Positions 22,557 through 34,500 of a DNA stretch of 64,000 nt are shown piece after piece; the first letter of the stretch is position 1; each line of letters opens with the position of its first letter. Both the position numbers and the translations under genes were made by a program. The notes under the pieces were generated by a model. That model was given only the letters and a program-made list of their open reading frames with translations, did no database searches and was not told the DNA's origin. The stretch comes from Acanthochromis polyacanthus (taxonomy: Eukaryota; Chordata; Actinopteri; Pomacentridae), in NCBI RefSeq assembly GCF_021347895.1, contig NC_067136.1, positions 6,013,066 through 6,077,065 of the forward strand. Direction: 5' to 3'.

Positions 22557-25500
22557 ATGGAGGAACTGCAGCTGCTGATCTGGGTAAGAAACCAAACATC
22601 TGCTCTGTGTATGGGAAAAAAACTTTCATCCAGTTAAATTCATGTTATTTAAATATAGAGGAATCTATTTTTGGCATTAAAGGACACATATTTATAAAAC
22701 AAAGTCCACTTCACTTCACTAAACTGTTCTGGTTTTACTGCTTTAAATTATTGCACGACTCCACATGTTTTTTTTTCCTTTGTGTTCAGTCTAAAACCAA
22801 TAAATAGGATTTTTAATTGTGTGTTTTGTATCATGTTTCTATTAATGAGGTCAAGTTTTCTCTCATCGTGTGAGTGTTTGTTGGATTTGTGTGTTGTGTT
22901 GTTTCCAGGTTTGTGTTTTTGTCGGCCCGACTTGTTGTTGGCATGACTTGGACAACAGCGAGTACGACTGCTGGCCTCTGGACCGACCCAACGAGAACAA
23001 CATGATCGACTGTGGAGGTGAGGATAAATCTGAGTTAATTATAAAGGGTTTCATCCTGTGAACTCTGAGACCTCACAGAGCGCTGAAGGCAGGCTAGCTT
23101 TAATAAAAAATTACTGCTGTCACCTTTCATCAGCCAGAAACTGTAGAAACATAAAGATTTGACTCATTTTCAGGTCAGTTTCCAGGAGGTACTTGAATGC
23201 ATCACATGGTTTTGGATACCAGAATTCAACAAATATTCGGATATTCAGGATATTCGGGTCCAGCCCTAAAATAAAGTGCCTGCCGCAGTGTTTCCACAGA
23301 ACCTCCACATTATTTCAACTTTCCAAAACGAATCAAATTTTAGCCAAATTTTGACTTGACAGAAGTTGAAAATTAATTGAAAATGGTCCAAAACTAGATC
23401 AAATTTGACCACAATGGCTTCAAAAATAGGTTTAAATCTTTTCAAAACTGGACTAAATATGGTCCAAAATTACTTTAAACATTAGTTAAAACTACATTTA
23501 ACACAAATGAGTTCCAAAATGGCCTAAAAATGACTCAAACTATGTCCAGCAAGACTTAAAATGTGACAAAGTCGAGTTCAAATGGTCAAAATCACTTAAA
23601 AATTGACCAAAATGATTTGGAAGAATTCTGAAACTGAATTAAAAATGGTCTCAAACTACTTTTAATATTAATTAAAACTATGTTTAACACAGTGAAGATA
23701 ATGAAAATGAGTTGGTATTAAGTCAGAACCTGTCCAAGTGAAATAAAAGGTCCAAAATGATGTTAAACATGTTGAAGCTAACGTTGATGATGAAAATGAG
23801 TTTTTTTTTAAATGGTCTAAAATGACTCAAATGAGGTCCAGCATAATTTGGAATGTGACAAAGTAGAGTTCAAATGATAAAAATCACTTAACATTGGGCA
23901 AAAATTGGGCTTGAAAAACTTGAAAATGAATTTAAAATGATCCGAACAACTTTAAACATTCATCAAAACTAAGCTTAATGCTTTTAAGAAAAAGAAAAGT
24001 AGTTAAAATGGTCTAAAAACGAATGAAAATCTGTCCAACTTAAGTGAGAATTGTTCAAAATGATGTTAGCATGTAACTTATGAGAGTTTAAAAAATTCCC
24101 TAAAATGACTCAAACTATTTCCAGAAGATTTAAAATTGTGACAAAATTGAGTTTAAATGGTAAGAAATCACTCAAAATTTAGCGATATTGGCTTGAAAAA
24201 AAGTTCAATAAAATGATCCAAAATTCAAAAATATTTGACCAAAATGACTTCAAACATGTTAAAGATGAATTAAAATGGTCCAAATGACTTCAAATATTGG
24301 CTAAAATCATGTAAGCATGTTGAAGATTATGGTGATGATGAAAATGAGTTAGAAATGACATAAAATTCCCTGAAATCTTCCAAGCTGACTTGAAATTGTG
24401 ACGAAGTCGAGTTCAAATGGACAAAATTACTCAAAATTTGGCCAAAATGACAAAACATGATCAAAATGAATAAAATTAATCACAGTGACTCAAAATTTTA
24501 ACTTTGGACACTGTTTTGAGTCACTTTGAACAAGTTTCTACCTGGTTTTTGACCATCAGTGAAATAAAAGTTGTTTAGTTTCTCTAAATATCTAAATCTG
24601 TCTCAGGTCTGGAGACATCCTTCTAGTGTCTCCACATATTTAGATCTTTGTCTTCCTCAGGTCTGGAGACGTCCTTCTAGTGTCTCCACATATTCTGATC
24701 TTTGTCTTCCTCAGGTCTGGAGATGTCCTTCTAGTGTCTCCACATATTCTGATCTTTGTCTTCCTCAGGTCTGGAGATGTCCTTCTAGTGTCTCCACATA
24801 TTCTGATCTTTGTCTTCCTCAGGTCTGGAGACATCCTTCTAGTGTCTCCACATATTTAGATCTTTGTCTTCCTCAGGTCTGGAGATGTCCTTCTAGTGTC
24901 TCCACATATTCTGATCTTTGTCTTCCTCAGGTCTGGAGATGTCCTGGGTGGTTCGTCCTCCTGAACTGGTGAAAAGTGGAGAAGTTTTTAACGTCACATA
25001 TTCAGTCACAGCTCAGGATTCTTTCTACAGCTGGGCTATTCAGAACCACATCTTCACCCAGAGGTAAACTGGTTTATACTGCTTATACTGGTTAAACTGG
25101 GACCAGCCAACCACAAGTTCACACTAACTGTTGTTTGTTTTAATGTTTGTTTTATTGTTTCATTGTCTTTTTAAACATTTTTAAAATGTTTTATTGTCTT
25201 ATTTTTTATGTTCTAAAAAGGTTCTTGAAAATAACATTTATTATCAATATTTTTATTTGCTGGCTTTAGAATGGAAGTAAAAATTCTGGGAGGCTCCAAA
25301 ATGTTCTTACGTTGGTCTGAACTGGTCTCGACTTTCTAAGCTGGTTTGAACTGGTTAATATCTGTCTGAACTGGTCTGAACTGGTCTTATTGGTCCTTGT
25401 GCTAGTTCGAACTGGTCTAAAATGGTTTTTGTGCTCATCTGAACTGGTCTATGTCTGTCTAACCTGGTCTGAACTGGTTTAAACTGGTCTATATCTGTTG

Positions 25501-28500
25501 TGTTCAGCTCCATAACAAACGCTGTAGAAGCTCAAAAGTTCTGCGAACATCATGACTGTCCGACCAACTGGAAGGATGCAAACGGAGAAAACTGCTGCAT
25601 CCATCACGCCAACATCCACTCCTGTCCTCTGGGACACATGGTACGAACTCAGTTACAACTTTACGTATCAAAGTTCTGCAAAGGTCCACAAGTCTGTTCT
25701 GTTACAGGTTTTCTTTTAGTTCCGTATAAAAACACTCTGTCATCCGAGGTCTCAATAACATCTGGACAACTTTTGTACACTGTTGGTTTGAGAACGTTCC
25801 TTGTTTTTTGTCGTAGAACATCTTCTGTGTTCCTGATAACATCCTCTGAAAGTTGATGTTAGAACATCATTACCAGAAGAAATAAAGACAGACCATCAGG
25901 TGAAATCTGATTTTTCTGCTGTTTTCATTCACTGTCAGACGTTTGAAAGTATCTGTGGTCCCTGGATTCCTGATGACGGAAAAATCTTCACCCACACCAT
26001 CTCCACCTCCGGAAAGATGACCCAGACCAACTGGACGGCAAAGGTAACGCACAAAAAACACCAGTTTGTAAGGCCTCAGCAGCGTTTTCCGACCAAAACT
26101 CTACAAAAACACCTTAAGGTAGACCCTACAGAAAGACGCGATTATGCGATCGCATGAATTCCCGCATTAATCAACAAAATGCCGCTGATTATGCAGGGGT
26201 CAATTATTTCCCAAAAGGCCGCATAATCCCCGAAAACAGCGCATAATTCCTGCAAGAATCTCACATTTCCATGAAAAAAAAGAGAAATATGTGGGTCCCG
26301 CTTGATTTCACAATTTCCACATAAAATGAGAAAACTATAACCGATATAAATGGAGTTGTGAGTTTTTATGTGACGCCCGGCCTGACGTCATCAGTTCACA
26401 CATTCACACACACACTAGAAGCACGAGCTGATGCGGAGCGCGGCGCTCAGAGACGAAAAACAAGAATGGCGAATGCTCAAAGATCACATTTACCTACGAA
26501 TATTTCAGCCAGAGACCGGGCAAAACAGTACCCAGATTTACTGCATGAAAGTGGGGGGAAACTTTTTTGCACCCCGTGCAACATCGTTCTGGAGCACCGA
26601 AGAAAATGAACCGTGTTGCAGCACTTCTCCACGACGAAGCACAGCAAAAGGTTTGCTGAACGCAAAGGACTCAAACAACAACTTAGTGGTAGCCTATTAA
26701 CAGGATGTAGGAGAAGAATCACCTTTTTTCCCAGTTCTTACATATTTCACATCTTTTTGCATATTTCACAACTATTCGCATACTTTGCAACTTTCCGGAA
26801 TTTCCCCGCATAAAATGGCATAAAAACCCCGCATATTTATTCACATAATCAAGGATTTTAGCCCGCGTTTTTCTGGAGGGTCTATTAAGGGTATCAGTAC
26901 AAAAGGACTAAAAGGACAAAAGTTAAAGGAAAGAGCTCATATGCTTCATAGCACCTCCATCACTCACTGATTTACATTTATTGTTCTTGTCAAGCCATTA
27001 TTAAAAGTGTAAAAACAGTGATGGAGTGGATTGTGTCTCTTTTTGGGTAATCTTTAAGTTTAGGACAGACTCTTCCTCTTTGAACCACCTTGTAACGCTG
27101 AGACAGACACTAAAGGTGGGAAATGTAGCTGAAAATATATGAACAATAAAATAAGCACAATAAAGGACACATTTTTCAGTGCTTTTTAGGTGAATGGAAA
27201 CAGATACAATCTGTAAAAAGATGGTTAAATGACAGCTTACTGACCACCTAATCATCCATTCGACTTTGGAAATGAACATCATTAGATTGTGTAACTGGTT
27301 AAAGCAACAAAAAAATATCTCAAGACGTTCAAACAATCAAAGTACAAAAATGCAACTTATTCTGATCATAAAATAAACCAAACTTCATAGGATCATTATT
27401 AAAATACACTATATCTGTCCTGAATGAATTAAGAAGAGCTATATGCAGATGACATTCTACTTTATCCCATAGTAACTTTTATTTTCAGGCTCTGTGAAGC
27501 TTCTTCCTCATCAGTCTCACTGCTATCTAACACAGCAAGATGCTTCAGATTTGCAAACTTCAGCTTTTATCAGGTCAATGCGATTAATGTATTTAAAACA
27601 ACAAAAAAGACCAAAAATAACAAAAAAAAATCTCTCATAAAGACATTCTAACAATCAAAGTGGAAAAATGCAACTTGTCTTGAGCATAAAACACACCAAA
27701 CTTCATAGGATCATTATCACAATACACCATGTCTGTCCCAAATGAATTAAGAGTCATATAAAGCTATACACAGATGATACACCACTTTATCTCACAGTTA
27801 GCTTTGTTTTCAGGCTCTGAGAGGCTATTTTGCTCTGTGCTAATTAATTAAGTTGCTATCATTTTGATTAATGTATCACATTTAAGACCACAGGATGTGA
27901 CCCAGAGTGTTTTCAGACAGAGAAAAAATGATAACATCACTAACAAACTCAATGAATTCAACTAATCTAAGGTTGAATTTGACTCTAACCAATCGGCTTT
28001 GGTTACTTTGACATGAAGTTCTTACAGTTTGTTCCTTGACCTCCTCAGCACCTGATAACCCAACACATTGTCTTGCAGGTGGTTTTGTTCCACGCCGGTT
28101 TAACTTCGCTCATCGCTCACATACGAGTCGGTCGAATGCAGGTTGCTCTGGAGGCTAAAAGCACCGTCCTGCCAGCTGTAGGTAGGTTTGTTTCTGCTCC
28201 ACGTTTAAACATGACTAAAGAAGTCTGTGCAGGTTCTCATTCATCCAGGTCATGGTTATCCAAAGTAGTTTAAATCAATCCACTGGACTTTAAGAAAGTT
28301 CCTAGAAGACGTTTCACCTCTCATCCAAGAGGCTTCTTCAGTTCTGGTGGTGGTTGGTGTTGCCTCAGCTTTTAAACCTCTGTGAGGTGTGTCCAGGGCT
28401 GTTATTCCAACGACCGATAACAAGATTAGACGTGTCTTCTTCTTTAAGATTAAGACTATTTTGGGACGGTTGTTTAAACATGATCAAGTACCTGCCCAGT

Positions 28501-31500
28501 CTTTAATGTTTTCATTCTCAGTCTGTGGCGATGGCGTCTGCGAAGAGGCGGAGCTTTGTTCCACCTGTCCAGCCGACTGTGGTGAATGTCCGATGACAGC
28601 TGCCACCAAACTGGCCATCGGCCTGCCGCTCAGCCTGCTCTGCCTCTCCTTCATACTGACCGCTGTGGTGAGACATACAACACAAACAGAAACCAGAGTA
28701 AACCTAAGAGATGGACTAAGCCTTAAACCTGCATCGTCCCCACCAGCCAGCAGAGGGCGACTCCTCTCACTGTATAGAAGTCGATGAGAAAATGAGCTGA
28801 TTTTTCACTTGATCTGTCACCTCAGTTAACATGATTCTAATGAGTTTATGCTCTCAATCAGTAGTTTTAAGTCTAATATAATACAACATGGTGTTTATTT
28901 TGTAAATTAAGGTCCTGTTTAAAGGAAAATAGATGATAAAGCGGCCACATCCACTCCTTTGTAATCTGATTCAAAAGCAACAAAAAAAATCTAATGACGA
29001 TCTCCTAGTGAAAGTAGAAAAATGCAACTTATCCTGAGCATAAAACAGGTCAAACTTTGAAAAATCATTGTCACAATACACTACAACTATCCCAAATGAA
29101 TTAAGAAGAGTTAAATAAAGCTATACGCAGACGTTGTTCTACTTTATCTCGCAGTTAGTTTTATTTCCAGGCTCTGTGAGGCTTCTTTCCTCATTAGACT
29201 CAGTGCTAACACAGCAAGATGCTTCAGATTTGCAAACTTCAGCTTTTGTCAGGTCAGTGGGATTAAAGTATTTAAAACAACAATAATGGACCAAAAACAA
29301 CAAAAATTCATCTCACAATGACATTCTCACAATCAAAGTAGAAAAATGCAACTTGTCCTGATCATAAAATAAACCAAGCTTTATAAGATCAGTAACACAG
29401 TACACTGTTCCAAATGAATGAAGAAGGATTATAAAAAGCTCTATGCAGATGATATTCTACTTTATCTCATAGTTAGTTACTTTAATTTTTAGGCTCTATG
29501 AAGCTCCTTTGCTCTTTAGTCTCAGGGCTAAATAGCACAACAAGTTAAGTTGCTTTGGATTTTCAAACTTCTGCTTTTATTTGACAACATAAAACTGTCG
29601 TCCTCACACCAGTAGGTGGCGTCCATCTTTTACATTCAGTCTGTGTTCATTAGAAACAACACAACACTAGAACATGTCTGTGAAGGTTCTCATTCATCCA
29701 GGTCATCTTAAGGTGAAGGGTTCAGTTCAGGCTACTGGACTTATTCTTGTGATCTTGAAAAATCACAAGAATAAGTCCAGTTGCTTGAACTAAACCCTTC
29801 ACCCCACAATACTAGAAGTTATCGTCATGAATCTTGTCCTTTAGTGGTTCAGGTACCAGAAGGAGAAGCTGCTCTGGGACGAAAGCTGGATCATCGACTT
29901 CTCTACCATAAAACAAGGTACTCAGATTAAACCGCTTCAAGCTAGTTCCCCCAGTTCTGAAACTGGTGCGTAACCAGTCTAAAAATGGGAAACAAAGGTC
30001 TGAAATTAATACAGAAAAGACTATAAACTGCAGCTACTTTTAAACCAGTCAAATGGTCTCCATGTGATTGATTTGTGTGTTTTTGTGTTGCTATTTTTTG
30101 CTAATTGCTTTGTCTCCATTAGCATTGGTTGTGGATTTGCTCTTTTAGTCAATTTTAACCCGTTTCAGATCATTGTGTGTGTCTTTGTGGTCATTTTTTG
30201 CATTAATTTGCGTTCTTTATTGCATCTGGTTTTTATTGTTTTGTGTCTCTTTGCAGCCATTTTGCATCAAATAATTGTTTTGTGTGTTTTTATCTTTGCA
30301 CTGAATTAGCATCTGGTCACTTTGCGTCAGTTTATTGTTTAGTTCTGTCCGGTTCTGTGGTCCGGTTCTGTCTCTTTCTGGTCTTTTTTTCATTATTTTG
30401 TGACTCTTTGCTGTTCCTTTGTCTCCATTTTCATCAGTTTTGCTTCTGTTTCTTTTGCATCTGTTTCTGGGTTATTTTTTGTGTCTTTGTGGTCACTTAT
30501 TTATATTCATATTGCATCTCTTTGCAACTATTATTTTTGTCTTCACCATCCTTTAGTGAGTCTAAAAGGTGACTTTTATCTTGTTCCATTTGAAAATGTG
30601 TCTTTTTGATTCAGTCTCTTTGCATCTCTTTGGTGTCATTTTGTGGCTCTTGATATTTATTTTGTGTTTATTTCATGTTTCATTTGGTCAATTTTAATCT
30701 CTTTCTGGACTGGTTTGCATTTCCTTTCTTTGGTCCATTTTTGTGTCTTTTTCACTCTTTTGTGACTCTTTCTGGTTCTTTTGCCTCCTTTGTCATTGGT
30801 TTTGCTTCTGTTTGTGTTAATTTTACATCGCTTTCTGGTGTTGTGTTAATTTGTCACGGTTTTGGTTCTTTCGGTGTTGGTTTTCGGCAGTTTTGACAAC
30901 AGATTTGTCTGTCTCTGTTGGGTTTTGCTGCAGACCAGGAGGCTCATATGACCATGGGCAGCATCATGAGCGTCCCGGTGGCAAACAGCGACAGCAACAC
31001 CAGCTGTGTCACTGCTCTAAGCTCCTGCACCGGACAACCAGGAACCAGGAAAACTCTGTTCACCTGCACTGGCATCTAGTAGGAACCCCTGCTCACCTGT
31101 TTAAACCTATAATGTACCACAGGAATTACCTTTGATATGTTTAAAACTGTCTCATCTGCAGCGACGGCCAGACGGTGGCCATCAAGAGGATTCAAACTAA
31201 GACTTTCTCTCTGTCCAAAACCATCCGACAGGAAGTCAAACAAGTCAGGTGACACGACACAGCTAACCGGGAAAATCATTGTCGATTACTTCTGAACTCT
31301 GAGCAGCAGCTTCTGGCTGTTTTTTAATGTTCCCGTCTCATTTTTCTTGTTGAAAATAACTTTAAATTTGTTGAATGCAACAAAAATTTGTTTGAAATGA
31401 CCAAACATTTGTGTGTAACGGGGTAAATATTTGCACAAAAAACTTGATAGTGTGCTGAATGTGACAAAAATTGTACAATATAACTTAATTTCAGAATTTG

Positions 31501-34500
31501 TTTGTCTTTTAGGTAAACTTTAATTTATTCTAAAATTACCCTAAATTAGTCCAACATAACAAAAACTTGTCAAAAATAACTTGTAATTTGCTGAACATGA
31601 CAAAAACTTGTTTGAAATAACTTTTGTCTTTTAGGTAACTCTAATTTCCGTTAATCTTTATCATGTAATGTTATTCATTCATAACCAGCAAATTAGAAGA
31701 AACTATAAAGATAAAACAATATAAAGAAGTGATGACTAAATCGGCTAAAATGGCCCAAAATTTGTTGAGCATAATGAAAACTTGTCGCAACTAAAAGTAT
31801 AAATATAAATAACTGTGACAAAAGGCACAATAAAGTCACTATAAAATCCATTTTTAGTATTGAGGACTGAATACGGTTAATGATTTGATGTAAACCAGTT
31901 TAATAACTGATGGATTGTTCTTTCTCCAGGGAGCTCGACCATCCTAACCTGTGCAAGTTCATCGGTGGTTGTGTTGAGGTGCCTGATGTTGCCATAGTAA
32001 CGGAGTACTGCCCAAAGGGAAGCCTTAACGATGTCCTGCTTAACGAGGAGATTCCTCTGAACTGGGGCTTCAGGTCGTATAGAAGCGCCTAATTAAGATT
32101 TAATTAGACGTGCGGTTAATTAGAACTACCAATGATTCTGTTTTTTGTTTTTTTTACAGGTTTTCCTTCGCTACCGACATCGCCAGAGGGATGTCGTACC
32201 TCCACCAACACCGGATCTGTCACGGCCGACTCAAGTCTCTAAACTGTGTCTTAGACGACCGCTGGGTCTGTAAAATAACAGGTAAAGTATTTAAACCAAC
32301 AGGTATATTGTTTTAAATAACATGTAAAGTATTTAAAATAACAGGTGAAGTATTTAAACTAACAGGTATATTGTTTTAAATAACATGTAAAGTATTTAAA
32401 ATAACAGGTGAAGTATTTAAACCAACAGGTATATTGTTTTAAATAAAATGTAAAGTATTTAAACTAACAGGTAAAGTATTTAAACTAACAGGTAAAGTAT
32501 TTATACTAACAGGTAAAGTATTTATACTAACAGGTAAAATATTTATAATAACAGGTAAAGTATTTAAACTAACAGGTATATTGTTTTAAATAAAATGTAA
32601 AGTATTTAAACTAACAGGTAAAGTATTTATAATAACAAGTAAAGTATTTATAATAACAGGTAAAATATTTATAATAACAGATATGTGAAGTATTTATAGC
32701 AAACTCACAATAAATCTCCATAAAATTCTGTAATTTAATGTGTTCTCACAAAAATACAGACAACTGTTGCGTTGGAGAAAGACAAAACACAATGTAATGT
32801 CTTGAAGCGTCATTTCTTTGACTGACGTGATCTGTCTAATCAGATTACGGACTGAGGACGTATCGCAGGGACGACGGGGCGGAGCCTCTGTCCACCTATC
32901 AGCAGAGGCTCCAGGAGGTTTACATGCCACCTGAGTTTCAGAACTCCAACATGGAGCCGACGCTGGCTGGAGACGTGTTCAGGTGAAGCCGGATGTTTCA
33001 CTTAGAGTGTCTAGAAACGACATTCACTCATAAATGGTTTACACCGAGTCATGGACAATTTAATTAGGGTTGCTGGATAAGGCCACCAAGACACATATGA
33101 CTTCTCCAAAGAAGTTATTAGAAGGAGACTAGTGAGGGAGGCCAGTAAGACACCTCCAACTGTATTGAAAAAAGCTCATTCAAGCTGGATTAGAGTTCAC
33201 CAAAAGACATGTGGAGACTCTGAAGTCACCTGGAAGAAGGTTCATTGGTCTGAGGAGACCAGGATGGAGCTTTATGTCCATCAGACTAGATGATATGTTT
33301 GACACTAAACACTGCATACCATGAAGCATGGTGGTGGCAGCATCATGATGTGAAGCACAGTGGAGGCAGCATCATGATGTGAGGATGCTTCTGGAAGGCT
33401 TGTAAACACACAGTTCAAGTCATAACCTCAACCACTTGCTTGTTTTTCAGTTATTCCATCATCCTGCTGGAGATAGCAACTCGCAGCAACCCAGTCCCAG
33501 TAAGTCTGACACGCTCATGATAAACTCCCAACTGATTTTACATGAAGCACGGTGGTGGCATCATGATGTGAAGCATGGTGGTGACAGCATCTTGATGTGA
33601 AGCATGGTGGTGGCAGCATCATGATGTGAAGCACGGTGGTGGCAGCATCATGATGAAGCATGGTGGTGGCAGCATCATGATGTGAAGCATGGTGGTGGCA
33701 GCATCATGATGAAGCATGGTGGTGGCAGCATCATGGTGTGAAGCACGGGGGTGGCAGCATCATGATGTGAAGCACGGTGGTGGCAGCATCATGATGAAGC
33801 ATGGTGGTGGCAGCATCATGGTGTGAAGCACGGGGGTGGCAGCATCATGATGTGAAGCACGGTGGTGGCAGCATCATGATGAAGCATGGTGGTGGCAGCA
33901 TCATGATGAAGCATGGTGGTGGCAGCATCATGATGTGAAGCATGGTGGTGGCAGCATCATGATGAAGCACGGTGGTGGCAGCATCATGATGAAGCATGGT
34001 GGTGGCAGCATCATGATGTGAAGCATGGTGGTGGCAGCATCATGATGTGAAGCACGGTGGTGGCAGCATCATGATGAAGCATGGTGGTGGCAGCATCATG
34101 GTGTGAAGCACGGGGGTGGCAGCATCATGATGTGAAGCACGGTGGTGGCAGCATCATGATGAAGCATGGTGGTGGCAGCATCATGATGTGAAGCATGGTG
34201 GTGGCAGCATCATGATGTGAAGCATGGTGGAGGCAGCATCATGATGAAGCATGGTGGTGGCAACATCATGATGTGAAGCATGGTGGAGGCAGCATCATGA
34301 TGTGAAGCATGGTGGAGGCAGCATCATGCCAGTACCATGAAGCATGATGGAGGTCTTTTATATAATGTTTTCTTTAAAACATGAAAATCCAAATAACTGA
34401 ATCTAATACTTTCCCCTGCAGGCGGAGGAGTCCAACCTGGAGTGTTCCTGGTGTCCTCCTCTACCTGAGCTGATCTCCAGTAAAGCCGACAGCACCTGTC

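Noticed and set aside
24571..24972. 133-codon repetitive frame ([12 protein letters not shown] units)
   Set aside because: It runs across the 54-base splice-site array in a frame different from the cyclase exon. Not a separate gene.
26044..26470. Cyclase exon 5 extension through the 25900-26157 frame
   Set aside because: The AAG|GTAACG donor at 26043 keeps phase with exon 6, and the downstream sequence is the hAT element.
33540..34350. Regular short repeats resembling a CRISPR array
   Set aside because: Head-to-tail units without unique spacers, in a eukaryotic intron. It is a Tc1-derived minisatellite.
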